64,000 nucleotides of DNA from Halorhabdus tiamatea SARL4B (GCF_000470655.1 NC_021921.1:2356001-2420000); one strand, 5' to 3'. Numbered from the stretch's first letter, positions 55,987-64,000 are shown. The notes: a model not told the origin generated them from the sequence alone. Numbers and translations are program-made.

Positions 55987-56096
55987 ATACGGACAGTTGT
56001 AATTCGTTACCGCCCTGGGGATACCAGATGACGGGGTTCGAGGGGCGATCGGACGAGTATTCCATACATGCCGAAAATAGTTACAACTGTCCGTAT
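55987..56096. repeat. 110-base element with 16-bp perfect inverted ends
   Basis: ATACGGACAGTTGTAA (55987-56002) and its exact complement (56081-56096) enclose 78 bases with no gene. The size suggests a tiny non-autonomous transposon or a large operator-like pair. No target duplication is evident. It lies between fumC and an AT-richer accessory patch. Confidence 0.6.
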
Positions 56097-56113
56097 CAGC
56101 AGGTGAAAAGCCA

Positions 56114-56644
56114 GTGGACTCCACGAGCGGGCCGCTTCGCATCGAAGCCCAATGCTACCTCGGAGACCAAAACAACGACCCACGGCCAACCAATTCAGAC
56201 AACATACAGAACGCCTGGAACAACATCACTTACGGCGTGTTCAACCCGGTGCAAATACCATCCCGGACCGGCGTCAACCAAGACCAGTACACCTGTGAAT
56301 TCGGATTCAGCCAGGAGATCAGAGACATCAAAGAAGAAACATTCTACCAGTACCGATACTTCACCCCTGAACTGAATTACTGGCCTGACAACTACACCGC
56401 ATACCAGAAACAAAAACCGTTGACCATCTACGAAGGCCGCGACCCAAGCGGAAGAATACGGACAAGAATAGAACCAGGCGGGGTAACCGGGAGCGGAAGC
56501 TACAGCTCAGTCCAAGCCCGACTAGCAGACCAACCAATGCACCACACCACCACCAACCTCTTCCAAAACTACCCAGTACCATCAGGGCGTGGGAGTCCTA
56601 TTTCTGATAGATGTCCAGTTTCCCCAAACATTCCCTGTTCTTAA
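56114..56644 (+). CDS. Hypothetical protein or 3' remnant in accessory DNA
   Basis: 176 codons from a GTG; the frame is open only from 56081. The product is rich in Asn, Gln, Tyr and Pro (NSDNIQNAWNNITYGV, NYWPDNYTAYQKQKP), unlike the acidic core proteome, and lacks a signal peptide or known motif. Its end overlaps the convergent lipoprotein stop by four bases. It may be the tail of a truncated gene or a gene of viral or plasmid origin. I am not sure it is expressed. Confidence 0.35.
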   Translation: MDSTSGPLRIEAQCYLGDQNNDPRPTNSDNIQNAWNNITYGVFNPVQIPSRTGVNQDQYTCEFGFSQEIRDIKEETFYQYRYFTPELNYWPDNYTAYQKQKPLTIYEGRDPSGRIRTRIEPGGVTGSGSYSSVQARLADQPMHHTTTNLFQNYPVPSGRGSPISDRCPVSPNIPCS

Positions 56645-57906
56645 TTTTCGTCTGAATATTTTGGGAAGTTTTCCCGGATGTTCTCTTCGTGAGTCTCATG
56701 GTCTACTGAGCTAAATGTGAACTCCTCTTCATCATAGTTCACCTGCATATATGCGTCTTCTCCTTCCACATGACTGTAGAAGAAGACTGACGCATCTTCG
56801 ATCAGTCTACGGGCCTCTGTACCGTATTCAGCAGGATTCTCATTAATGTTCTGCACGTCGAGGATTTCATCAATCCTTTGTCTTGCAGCAGGTTCATAGC
56901 TAACCTTACCATCATCACCCCCCATCAAATATCCCAGGATTAGATCATCGTTTTCACTGTCTATACTATTCCATCCATCAGGATCTAAAATTTTTCCTCC
57001 AAAAGTAGATTCGATTTGTTTTTTCGCACCATCAAGATCGAATATACTAGATACCCCATCCGGTTCGTCGCTGCTCCATGCGTCGATGATGGTTTGTTCG
57101 GTGTTGGTGGGGTTTTGTTCGTTGGGTTTGAGTATGCGGTCTTCGTATTCGGATTTGCCCCAGGGGAACACCGTGGTGACTTGTGTTTCCGGGTTGTCGG
57201 TGTCCGGGTTGGGCGTGGTGTAGACTGAGGCAGTGTGTTGTGGTGCGCCGGTCATGATGTTGCGTGCGTCGACCATGATTTCGTCGACGCTGTATCCGAG
57301 TTTGTCGTGGAGTGCGTATGCGAGCCCGGTGGCGACGTTTTCTGCCCGTGTTTCGCCGTCGATCTGCATTGCGAGGTCTTCGACGAGGTCCGGTAGTTCG
57401 TCGTCGCTGTAGTTTCCGTCTAACTGGTTTTGGATGTGGTCCCAGTTTTGATCTACTGCCTGTTTTCCGTCTGGTTTGGCTTCGATCATCTGTTCCCGGT
57501 AGATTTCTTCCAGGGTGAGGCTGTCTTCCTGGGGTGTGGTTGTTGGTTCTTCAGTCTCTGTTGGTTCCTGGGTATCGGTCGGTTCGTCGGTTTCAGTCGG
57601 CTGTTCTGTCTCTGTTGGTTCGTCCGGGTCTTCGCTGGGTGTCTCCTCTGGCGTATCAGTTGGCGCGTGTTGCGTTGTGTTTTCAGGTGTTTGTGTCGAT
57701 GTTTCTGTGGTCTGTCTGTGGGTCGCGGTGTCGTTGGTGTCCGTGATAGTTATGGGCTGATTGTCACTTGGTGCGTCGGAATCTGTTGCACTTGTGTCCT
57801 CTCCACATCCTGCGACGAACGCTGTGCTAGCTGCTACTGCCGCTATCAGCTTCCGCCGAGTGAGCTTACCTTCGTCTCCGTCCAGAATATTGTCTATCGA
57901 ATTCAC
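56641..57906 (-). CDS. Twin-arginine lipoprotein with a long Thr/Glu/Pro linker
   Basis: 421 residues. The N-terminus LTRRKLIAAVAASTAFVAGC has twin arginines, a hydrophobic stretch and a VAGC lipobox, so it is exported folded and lipid-anchored, as is common in haloarchaea. Residues 35-130 are a low-complexity linker of Thr, Glu, Pro, Asp and Gln. The C-terminal domain (130-421) is mostly alpha with GLAYALHDKLGYSVDEIMVDARNI and VTTVFPWGKSEYEDR. No family recognised. Codon use is AT-richer than the core genes, especially at the 3' end, suggesting acquired DNA. Confidence 0.7.
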   Translation of the reverse strand: MNSIDNILDGDEGKLTRRKLIAAVAASTAFVAGCGEDTSATDSDAPSDNQPITITDTNDTATHRQTTETSTQTPENTTQHAPTDTPEETPSEDPDEPTETEQPTETDEPTDTQEPTETEEPTTTPQEDSLTLEEIYREQMIEAKPDGKQAVDQNWDHIQNQLDGNYSDDELPDLVEDLAMQIDGETRAENVATGLAYALHDKLGYSVDEIMVDARNIMTGAPQHTASVYTTPNPDTDNPETQVTTVFPWGKSEYEDRILKPNEQNPTNTEQTIIDAWSSDEPDGVSSIFDLDGAKKQIESTFGGKILDPDGWNSIDSENDDLILGYLMGGDDGKVSYEPAARQRIDEILDVQNINENPAEYGTEARRLIEDASVFFYSHVEGEDAYMQVNYDEEEFTFSSVDHETHEENIRENFPKYSDEN

Positions 57907-58155
57907 AGTTTTTGATATACTCCTTTCTTGGTCGGATCTTATTTCTGTTCTCTCTTACTCTTCAAAAAAGTTTCCACCACGTTGAGCAACGCTATACTGA
58001 TTTTTCACGGACTACTGATCCGAATAACACTCCGCGTGACCCTGCATGGGTATGTTTTCCTCTGGGATGACTGATCGTCGCACATCACTGACCGAATACA
58101 AAAAGCATAGAGAACACTCCCGGCCTGGATACAACGCTGCCGAAACGCTTTAGAT

Positions 58156-58173
58156 CATAGTTCGCGTACTATG
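58156..58173. promoter_or_regulatory. Inverted repeat at the start of the regulator/PIN operon
   Basis: CATAGT and ACTATG are separated by six bases and end five bases before the ATG of the regulator; a GACTATG direct copy overlaps the ATG. A CGAAACGCTTTA promoter-like sequence lies about 25-35 bases upstream of the start, so this repeat would cover the transcription start, a good place for autorepression by the gene product. Confidence 0.5.
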
Positions 58174-58177
58174 GACT

Positions 58178-58807
58178 ATGTCGAACGCATCCGCCAACAA
58201 TGCATCACGGGCGACTGGAGATACAGCCCGGCGGTTTTTCGTGGTGCAAGAACTGCTGACTTCGCCCGAACTCGCGCAGTTTTATACGGATGTATTGCTC
58301 AACTCGCCGACGACCATCACTGCAGTACGCGAACGCCGGGGGCTTTCGAAAAGTACGGCGTATAAGTATGCCAACAAACTGGCAGAGCTTCGCATCGCCG
58401 AAGAACTCGATGCCTACGAGGATGGGTCAGCACTCTGGCGGGCAGACGCTGTGAGTGGTGTCTGGAGTGGGGAAGCCACGGTTGAATTCGGCCCAGTCCT
58501 GATCGCGGTCTTTGGCGCAACCACCGCCAACGACGACCTCCAGTTGTTCGTCCAGCGGCACGGTAAAGCAGCGCTTGCCCCGGCAGTCATGGGAACCATC
58601 GAGTACCTGCTGGGGAAGACGACACGTCGTGGCGTTGCCGAGGAATTGAACGTCTCGGCTGTCGAGGGGATCGCCGTCACGCAGGCAATCGAGGGGATCG
58701 TCGCACTGGTCAAAGATCACGATCCGACGCTTGATGACATCTCGTTCGAGGTACCAGTACACGAACGTGCCCTGGAGCAAACACCGTACCAGCGCGCCGA
58801 TGACTGA
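58178..58807 (+). CDS. Winged-helix regulator paired with a PIN-domain gene
   Basis: 209 residues. A helix-turn-helix region is visible at about 45-75 (TTITAVRERRGLSKSTAYKYANKLAEL), followed by a wing-like WRADAVSG segment. The second half contains another helical region (GKTTRRGVAEELNVSAVEGIAVTQ). Similar two-part regulators sit beside PIN genes in haloarchaea (DUF7437-like, from memory). Its stop overlaps the PIN start by eight bases. It probably acts as the antitoxin-like or repressor partner, which is an inference. Confidence 0.78.
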   Translation: MSNASANNASRATGDTARRFFVVQELLTSPELAQFYTDVLLNSPTTITAVRERRGLSKSTAYKYANKLAELRIAEELDAYEDGSALWRADAVSGVWSGEATVEFGPVLIAVFGATTANDDLQLFVQRHGKAALAPAVMGTIEYLLGKTTRRGVAEELNVSAVEGIAVTQAIEGIVALVKDHDPTLDDISFEVPVHERALEQTPYQRADD

Positions 58808-59067
58808 CGGACACGTCTTACCGTTTCCGAGCGCTCTCGTACTCGATACCAGCTTTCTTCGAACGATCGGGGGCACTGACAGCGATCCATATCAGTCCTT
58901 CGTTCAGTATGTTCGGGACAACGGTGTCGAGTTGTATCTGAGTGGGCGGGTCGTCGAAGAACTCACCGAACAGCAGGGCTACCTCAGCATCGACTGGATC
59001 GACCGCGCGGAGACGACAGCCTGGATTTCGATCGTGGATTCCATCCAGCCAGGGGTGAGGGTTCATG

Positions 59068-59131
59068 GTGACATCCTCCCCGCCGTGAACGGCGGGGCTT
59101 CCCCTACGAGGGGAATCCGGGCTGGCAGGTT
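59068..59131 (-). ncRNA. Right-end omega-RNA region of TnpB copy 3
   Basis: Two strong hairpins: TTCCCCT-CGT-AGGGGAA (59099-59115) and CCCCGCCG-TTCA-CGGCGGGG (59078-59097), followed by AGGATGTCAC at the element end. The guide would continue into the PIN gene, beginning CATGAACCCTCACCCC on the minus strand. Confidence 0.62.
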
Positions 59132-60394
59132 TCAGTCCGAGTAGGCCGCGAGCGTCATCTGTCCGGTTCTCGGACTCGTCTCTCGGTGGACTGTGGCGCT
59201 GTCACGGGCGCTCCCACCCCGAGGCGAGTCATCGCGTCCGGGTTCCCAACGGACGCTCTCTCCCCACGGGTTAGCGCGACGGGCGATATTCGCCGCCGCG
59301 TTTATGTCTGCTTGGAACTCTGTTACGTGGCAGTCGTCGTGTGGACACACGAACTCCGCTTGTTCGGCCCGCCGACCGAGACGGCCGCAAGCGTGGCACG
59401 TCTGTGACGTGTACGCCGCGTTGACGTACTCAACTCGAATCCCTGCCTCGGTCGCTTTGTCTTCGATTCGACCCTGTAGCCGAGCGAACGCCCACGAGTG
59501 AAGCCGCCTGTTCATCCACTTGCCGTAGTCGAGATTTTCACGGATGTACGACAGGTCTTCCAACACGATGACTGGGTTCTCGAAAGACTCAGCATATTCG
59601 ACGGCCCGCCGAGACGCCTTCTCGACAATATCCGTTAGTGCGTTCTGGTAGTGGTCGAATCGTTCGTCCACGCGCCACTCAGCGGCGTCTCTCGACTGTA
59701 GCCGCCGGAGCGTGGTGAACATCTCTTTGCGGAGGTGTCGCGCCTGACTGCCACTGACGAGCATCGGCTTCCGTGGTACGTCGCGTTTGAGGGCACAGCC
59801 CGTTATCAACGCGCTCTCACCTACGTCGAAACCAATGTACGTCGCGTCGTCCGATTCGGTCGGTTCATCGACCGGGTATTCGACGGTGACGTGCAACTCC
59901 CACGACGTTCGGTGGCGCTGTAGGCGCAACTCGCCTGCCGTCGCGTCTTCGGAGAGCAGGTCGAACCACAGCGATTCCTGTTCAGGGTTAATCCGAAGCG
60001 GAATCCAGAAATTCGTCCCGCGTCCGGGCATCGGAACCTGCCAGACGAAGCTGTGTTCGCGCTCGTCGGAGTAGTCGAACTTCGCGGCCCGATTGACGAG
60101 CCGAAGCGGATGCTGGTCGTCTAACTCCTCGGCGTTGTACGTGTCTCGGAGTTTCGGGACGTAGGACTTGAGCGCGTCCTTGGCTTGGTACGGCAGGTCG
60201 TAAGGCGTCACAATGTCGTTGACGGCAGACATTGTGTTTGCCCGGTTGTCGAAGGCGTCGTGGAGTGCTTCGCGGTAGGTGTCCAAGAGCCGCTGTAGGC
60301 GTTGCTCTTTGCCCGTTGTGGGCGTGGCGAGCGAAGCCTGTAGCGTCTTCGTCACCGTCTCGGACACACTACCCGGCAGGCGACCGACACACAT
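59132..60394 (-). CDS. tnpB: TnpB RNA-guided nuclease (IS1341-type), copy 3
   Basis: 420 residues from ATG 60394. RuvC residues are intact: Asp in TYIGFDVGESALI, Glu in VIVLEDLSYIREN, and Asp in FQADINAAANIARR. The zinc finger is CHACGRL ... CPHDDC. A C-terminal tail of about 45 residues rich in Arg, Glu and Ser follows. It is more distant from copies 1 and 2 than they are from each other. The open frame to 60493 would run through the divergent small gene and is rejected. Confidence 0.88.
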   Translation of the reverse strand: MCVGRLPGSVSETVTKTLQASLATPTTGKEQRLQRLLDTYREALHDAFDNRANTMSAVNDIVTPYDLPYQAKDALKSYVPKLRDTYNAEELDDQHPLRLVNRAAKFDYSDEREHSFVWQVPMPGRGTNFWIPLRINPEQESLWFDLLSEDATAGELRLQRHRTSWELHVTVEYPVDEPTESDDATYIGFDVGESALITGCALKRDVPRKPMLVSGSQARHLRKEMFTTLRRLQSRDAAEWRVDERFDHYQNALTDIVEKASRRAVEYAESFENPVIVLEDLSYIRENLDYGKWMNRRLHSWAFARLQGRIEDKATEAGIRVEYVNAAYTSQTCHACGRLGRRAEQAEFVCPHDDCHVTEFQADINAAANIARRANPWGESVRWEPGRDDSPRGGSARDSATVHRETSPRTGQMTLAAYSD

Positions 60395-60421
60395 AGATGT
60401 AACGTTGGTGTAACACCATGC

Positions 60422-60559
60422 ATGAAGTACGTCAAGATAGAGTTCGAGGACGAATCGCAGTACGAGGGCTTGAAAGAGACAAAGAAGCGCCACGGGCTGA
60501 CATGGCGGGGGATGCTACTCCACGCTCAGAAAGAGTTGGATTCCGGCAGTGCCGATTGA
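60422..60559 (+). CDS. 45-residue protein divergent from tnpB copy 3
   Basis: Starts with MKYVKIEFEDESQYEGLK and continues with a helix (KRHGLTWRGMLLHAQKEL). A beta-strand followed by two helices is the layout of small ribbon-helix-helix DNA-binding proteins. Only 27 bases separate the two divergent starts, so it could control tnpB. It lies inside the element (59068-60625) and travels with it. The composition looks coding, but expression is unproven. Confidence 0.6.
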   Translation: MKYVKIEFEDESQYEGLKETKKRHGLTWRGMLLHAQKELDSGSAD

Positions 60560-60578
60560 GCGGTGAACAGCGTAGTCA

Positions 60579-60625
60579 AGTGACGCGATTCCCCACCCGG
60601 CTAAAGGCCGGGGTTCCCTCGCTGA
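60579..60625. repeat. Left-end hairpin of TnpB copy 3
   Basis: On the plus strand CACCCGGC-TAAA-GCCGGGGT forms a 7-8 bp hairpin just inside the end. The block CGATTCCCC (minus strand GGGGAATCG) matches the left end of copy 1 (GGGAATCGCG at 5176-5185), as does the terminal TCAGCGAGGGA. Confidence 0.65.
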
Positions 60626-60923
60626 TTAAAGATGGCCCCCGTGCTGGCGAGTTGATGGATCGTGTCCACGAACGGCTGGCAGAATACGAGCAGACGGACC
60701 CGGACGAATTGCGGAAGACGGACTCAGAACTGCCTGCTGTTGCCGTGACACTGCTCGGGTCGACGCAGCACGAATCTGTCGGGATCGTGATGGACGACCG
60801 GAATGCCGAACGATCGATTTCGGGCGTCATCAAAAACACATACTACGAGGGACGTATTCGCGTACTCAATCTCTGGGAGACGATCGACTACATCGAATCC
60901 CGCAACATATAGGGGCCGCTTTC

Positions 60924-61205
60924 TCACTCGATCCGAAAGATCGGCGGCGAAAGGTTCTCGCTGTGACACTCGGGGCAGCGACTCGGCTCGTTCAGCCGGT
61001 CGTCGAACCTGTCGAACCCACAGTCTTCACACGCCGGGGGCGCGACCAGCAACTGCTCGTCAGTATCTTCGAGCGACCGGGCGATGTGCTCGACGTGATC
61101 GATCACCGTCGTCGTCGAGAGTTCGAACGCCGCGGCGAGTGCCGTCGCGGACAGCGATTCCCCCCGTAACCGATCGGCGATCCGCTCGCGCGTGGTCCGC
61201 TGCAT
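60924..61205 (-). CDS. Small HTH regulator with C-terminal zinc ribbon (COG3357-like)
   Basis: 93 residues from ATG 61205. The N-terminal half is a helix-turn-helix (RERIADRLRGESLSATALAAAFELSTTTVIDHVEHIARSL in pieces); the C-terminal half has CEDCGF and CPECHS, a two-pair zinc ribbon. The layout matches archaeal predicted regulators of COG3357, as I recall it. The longer frame to 61679 overlaps pth2. It is divergent from pth2, with a 96-base shared promoter region. Confidence 0.82.
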   Translation of the reverse strand: MQRTTRERIADRLRGESLSATALAAAFELSTTTVIDHVEHIARSLEDTDEQLLVAPPACEDCGFDRFDDRLNEPSRCPECHSENLSPPIFRIE

Positions 61206-61301
61206 ATCCGTCGTTGTCGGGGCGAGAATAAATACCAATAGCCTCGCAGTCGGGAACAGACGGAACAGTACGCCTTTACCAGCCCCGGTCCTGGAACTGC
61301 C

Positions 61302-61640
61302 ATGAAGCAGGCGATCGTCGCACGTGCGGATCTGAACATGGGTGAGGGGAAACTCGCGGCCCAGGTCGCCCACGCCGCCCTGATGGCCTACGAAGATGCC
61401 GACAGACAATCCCAGTCGGCCTGGAAGGGCAGCGGCCAGAAGAAGGTCGTCCTCCAGGCAGACGGCGAGGCGGCGCTGTTCAAACTCGCCGATAAAGCCG
61501 AACGCGAAGGACTCCCCCACGCTATCGTCCGGGACGCCGGCCACACCGAACTCGAACCGGGGACCGTCTCGGCGCTCGCTATTGGTCCAGCCAGCGAGGG
61601 AGCTATCGACCGCGTCACGGGAGACCTTTCGCTGTATTGA
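61302..61640 (+). CDS. pth2: Peptidyl-tRNA hydrolase, archaeal/eukaryotic type
   Basis: 112 residues, standard for Pth2. Motifs: [24 protein letters not shown] with the catalytic-face residues, [26 protein letters not shown], and the C-terminal [23 protein letters not shown]. It frees tRNA from peptidyl-tRNA dropped by ribosomes. Start ATG 61302 begins the conserved domain. Confidence 0.95.
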   Translation: MKQAIVARADLNMGEGKLAAQVAHAALMAYEDADRQSQSAWKGSGQKKVVLQADGEAALFKLADKAEREGLPHAIVRDAGHTELEPGTVSALAIGPASEGAIDRVTGDLSLY

Positions 61641-61701
61641 GACAGACTGGCCGGTCGGCGACGGATGTACCGCATTCAATCGACCTATTTATCTCTTACT
61701 G

Positions 61702-61712
61702 AAAGGTTTATG
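61702..61712 (+). promoter_or_regulatory. BRE/TATA region of the proteasome operon
   Basis: GAAAGGTTTATGT-like sequence about 47-57 bases before psmA. It would place the transcription start near 61735 and give a leader of about 25 bases, slightly longer than the leaderless pattern elsewhere. The call is tentative. Confidence 0.35.
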
Positions 61713-61758
61713 TGGTATCTGCCCTAACTCGGGGTGAACACATTACGAGGCTACGAGT

Positions 61759-62496
61759 ATGCAAGGGAACCAACAACAGCAGGCCTACGATCGCGGGATT
61801 ACGATTTTCTCGCCGGACGGCCGGCTCTATCAGGTCGAGTACGCACGGGAAGCCGTCAAACGCGGAAGCGCAAGCGTCGGTGTTCGCACCGACGAGGGCG
61901 TCGTCCTGGCGGCGGACCGACAGACGCGCTCGTCGCTCATCGAGCGCGACAGCATCGAGAAGACACACAAGATCGACGACCACATCGCCATCGCGAGCGC
62001 CGGTCACGTCGCCGACGCGCGCAAACTCATCGACTTCGCGCGCCGACGGTCGCAGGTCGAGCGCCTGCGATACGACCAGCCGATGGGTGTCGAAGCGCTG
62101 ACGAAGTCCATCACCGACACGATCCAGGAGTACACCCAGACGGGTGGCGCGCGCCCCTTCGGCGTCGCGCTGATCGTCGGCGGGATGGAGAACGGCGAGC
62201 CTCGCCTCTTCGAGACCGACCCGTCGGGGACGCCCTACGAGTGGTCGGCGCTGGCGGTCGGCGGCGGCCGTGAAGAGATCCAGGAGTACTTCGAGGACAA
62301 CTACGAGGACGGCATGACCTTAGAGCAGGGTGTCGGTCTCGCCCTGGAAGGATTGGCCGAGCCGAACGACGACGGACTCGATCCCGACGGCGTCGACCTC
62401 CAGACGGTCGACGAGGAGGGCGTCCTCGGCGTGAGCCAGGACGTGATCGAGGAGCACCTCGAGGAGAGCGACTTGCTCGGAGGTGACGACGAATGA
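61759..62496 (+). CDS. psmA: 20S proteasome alpha subunit
   Basis: 245 residues. The alpha signature YDRGITIFSPDGRLYQVEYAREAV lies at residues 9-32, followed by the conserved GVVLAADRQTRS and HIAIASAGHVADAR. Alpha subunits form the outer gated rings; the N-terminal tail (MQGNQQQQAYDRG) contains the gate. The acidic C-terminus differs from the short HbYX-binding alpha pockets of bacteria. It overlaps psmB by ATGA, so the two are made together. Confidence 0.96.
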   Translation: MQGNQQQQAYDRGITIFSPDGRLYQVEYAREAVKRGSASVGVRTDEGVVLAADRQTRSSLIERDSIEKTHKIDDHIAIASAGHVADARKLIDFARRRSQVERLRYDQPMGVEALTKSITDTIQEYTQTGGARPFGVALIVGGMENGEPRLFETDPSGTPYEWSALAVGGGREEIQEYFEDNYEDGMTLEQGVGLALEGLAEPNDDGLDPDGVDLQTVDEEGVLGVSQDVIEEHLEESDLLGGDDE

Positions 62497-63197
62497 ACCC
62501 GAATCTAAACATGAACCCACACGATAGCGGACGGACAGACCCCTACGAACCCGAACTCGGTTCGATCGCGACCGACGACGACGACGCCGAGAACGTGACG
62601 AAGACCGGGACGACGACTGTCGGTCTCTCGACCGCTGAGGGCGTTGTGATCGCGACCGACCGTCGTGCGAGTCTGGGCGGTCGGTTCGTCTCGAACAAGA
62701 ACGTCGTCAAGGTCGAGGAGATTCACCCGACTGCGGCCATGACGCTGGTCGGGAGCGTCGGCGGTGCCCAGTCGTTCATCCGAACGTTGCGCTCGGAGGC
62801 CAGCCTGTATGCGACCCGGCGCGGCGAATCCATCAGCATCAGCGCGCTGGCGACGCTTGCGGGCAACTTCGCCCGCGGCGGTCCCTTCCTCGCGATCCAC
62901 CCGATCCTTGGTGGTGTCGACGACGAGGGCACGCACGTCTACACGATCGACCCCGCCGGCGGCGTCATGGAAGACGACTACGCCGTCACCGGCAGCGGGA
63001 TGCAGGTCGCCTACGGGACCATCGAGGGCGAGTACGACGCCGAGATGTCCGTCGACGACGCGCGCGACCTCGCGACGAAGGCGGTCCAGGCCGCAAGCGA
63101 GCGTGACACCGGCTCCGGCAACGGTCTCGTGATCGCCGAGATCACCGACGAGGGCGTCGAGATCGAGGAGTTCGACGCGCTCGAAGACGCGCTGTAG
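62493..63197 (+). CDS. psmB: 20S proteasome beta subunit
   Basis: 234 residues with an N-terminal propeptide of about 48 residues that ends before the catalytic Thr in [16 protein letters not shown]. Asp in [12 protein letters not shown] and Lys in [13 protein letters not shown] complete the active site. It forms the inner proteolytic rings. Together with the Cdc48 ATPase encoded at 19724-21952 it could degrade unfolded proteins. Confidence 0.96.
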   Translation: MNPNLNMNPHDSGRTDPYEPELGSIATDDDDAENVTKTGTTTVGLSTAEGVVIATDRRASLGGRFVSNKNVVKVEEIHPTAAMTLVGSVGGAQSFIRTLRSEASLYATRRGESISISALATLAGNFARGGPFLAIHPILGGVDDEGTHVYTIDPAGGVMEDDYAVTGSGMQVAYGTIEGEYDAEMSVDDARDLATKAVQAASERDTGSGNGLVIAEITDEGVEIEEFDALEDAL

Positions 63198-63289
63198 ACG
63201 CCAACAGTTCGGTTTTCGATCTGCGTTCTTTTCACGCATCGACCAGCACGCTCTTTTCCGGTGACAGTGTAGGACACCCAACTCTCGAT

Positions 63290-64000
63290 ATGCGCCAGGC
63301 ACATCCCGTCGAGCGAGCGGTCGGCATGGAGTACTACGTCAGCGGCAGCGACGGCGTCGGCGGGCACCTCCGTCGGGAGCCCGCAGCCTTCGGCGTCCGT
63401 GAGATCGAAGCTTTCGATGTCGAACCGATCGACGCCAAACAGGGCGCGTATCCACACGTCGTCTTCCGGGCGACGCTCTCGGGCTGGGACACCAACGACT
63501 TCGCGAGCGTCCTCTCGGATTCGCTGGGTATCAGCCGCGAACGCGTCTCCTGGGCCGGGACGAAGGACAAACACGCCCGGACGACACAGCTGTTCTCCGT
63601 GACGAAAGTCGATCCCGCAGAACTCGACGCGATCGACCTCTCCGAGGTCGAGATCGAGCTCCTGGGTCGGAGCGGCCGGCCGATCCTCTTCGGCGACCTG
63701 GCCGGCAACGCCTTCGAGATCGAGATCAGCGAACCCGACGCGCCCGGCAATCTCGATGCCGTCCTCGACGAACTCGCCGCGTTCGCCGGCAGCGCGTCCG
63801 GCGGTGGCGAGGACGACGGCTCGACCCGCATCGGCGTGCCGAACTACTTCGGCCAGCAACGCTTCGGCAGCCAGCGCCCGGTTACTCACGAGGTCGGCCT
63901 CGCCATCGCCCGCGGCGACTGGAAGGACGCCGTCCTCTCGTACGTCGGGAATCCACACGAGCGCGAGCGCGAGGACACGCGTGAAGCGCGGCGGTATGTG
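63290..64000 (+). CDS. truD: tRNA pseudouridine(13) synthase TruD, 5' part
   Basis: The first 237 codons are present; the frame is open to the window end. The catalytic Asp lies in [14 protein letters not shown] (about residues 84-97). The later [15 protein letters not shown] and [13 protein letters not shown] are also conserved in TruD. A Gly/Ser/Asp-rich insertion near residues 163-180 ([11 protein letters not shown]) is typical of halophiles. The enzyme makes pseudouridine 13 in tRNA. It starts 92 bases after psmB in the same direction. Confidence 0.93.
   Translation, partial: MRQAHPVERAVGMEYYVSGSDGVGGHLRREPAAFGVREIEAFDVEPIDAKQGAYPHVVFRATLSGWDTNDFASVLSDSLGISRERVSWAGTKDKHARTTQLFSVTKVDPAELDAIDLSEVEIELLGRSGRPILFGDLAGNAFEIEISEPDAPGNLDAVLDELAAFAGSASGGGEDDGSTRIGVPNYFGQQRFGSQRPVTHEVGLAIARGDWKDAVLSYVGNPHEREREDTREARRYV

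Larger units (their letters stand above)
59068..60625 (-). mobile_element. TnpB-only IS1341-type element, copy 3, with a small divergent gene
   Basis: Read on the minus strand it follows TTTAA (60630-60626), starts TCAGCGAGGGA (as in copy 1, after one extra G there) and ends GAGGATGTCAC at 59068. It encodes tnpB and a 45-codon divergent gene but no TnpA. The ends were fixed by comparison with copy 1 and by the restored PIN frame, so they are well supported. Confidence 0.82.
58800..60912 (+). pseudogene. PIN-domain protein gene interrupted by TnpB element 3
   Basis: The 5' part (58800-59067) codes MTDGHVLPFPSALVLDTSFL through PGVRVH with the first PIN Asp. The 3' part (60626-60912) codes KDGPRAGELMDRVHERL ... 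DDRNAERSI ... IESRNI, with the later acids. Joining 59067 to 60626 keeps the frame and gives 184 residues, a normal PIN size. The 5' fragment can still be translated into element sequence. The intact protein would be a ribonuclease-type toxin partner of the upstream regulator. Confidence 0.82.

Overview
The window is chromosomal DNA of an extremely halophilic archaeon (class Halobacteria). The signs are high GC, strongly acidic proteins, promoters with a TATA box about 25-35 bases before the start codon and little or no leader, and archaeal core genes (20S proteasome alpha and beta, Cdc48-type AAA ATPase, Pth2, GatE, TruD, pyruvoyl-dependent arginine decarboxylase). A Halorhabdus-like genus would fit the hydrogenase operon, but that is a guess.

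Layout. 1-5004: a dipeptide/oligopeptide ABC importer (binding-protein tail, two permeases, one double ATPase). 5096-6594: a TnpB element. 6591-12780: housekeeping and hypothetical genes, including a UbiA prenyltransferase joined to a lycopene-cyclase-like domain, CspA, an esterase and arginine decarboxylase. 12975-18766: a four-subunit cytosolic NiFe (sulf)hydrogenase operon, its maturation protease, and a CBS/ribosome-hibernation-like protein in the same open frame. 19027-24586: a broken membrane gene, Cdc48 and metX-metY. 24716-34460: aldo/keto reductase, aminotransferase, vapBC, bacterial-type ligA, pirin and two tandem ABC exporter pairs. 34562-42603: small conserved genes, a second TnpB element, uvrC, msrB, a repeat-bearing membrane protein and the folate pair mptE-folP.

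42700-49750 is a low-GC accessory island. Its core is a row of three translationally coupled two-gene cassettes. Each has a secreted-type zincin (HExxH plus a Met-turn, with VWA or Ca-binding repeats) followed by a small related lipoprotein. The cassettes are decaying in different ways: a 5' truncation, an orphan C-terminal module with the catalytic Glu replaced, an ISH8-like insertion with perfect 10-bp target duplication, and a TC-dinucleotide slip in a lipoprotein signal peptide. Two MITE-like elements follow. I regard the protease/lipoprotein array as the most likely undescribed system.

49849-55906 is core genome again (trmJ, gatE, fumC). 55987-60912 is a second accessory patch: a small inverted-repeat element, a TAT lipoprotein, and a regulator/PIN pair in which a third TnpB element interrupts the PIN gene; removing the element at the inferred ends restores the frame exactly. 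60924-64000 holds a small regulator, pth2, psmA-psmB and the start of truD.

The three TnpB elements carry no TnpA. Two of them start with closely related left ends, all three follow a TTTAA/CCTAA motif, and all carry structured right ends. In the first, both ends fold into the same three-way-junction shape with compensatory base changes.
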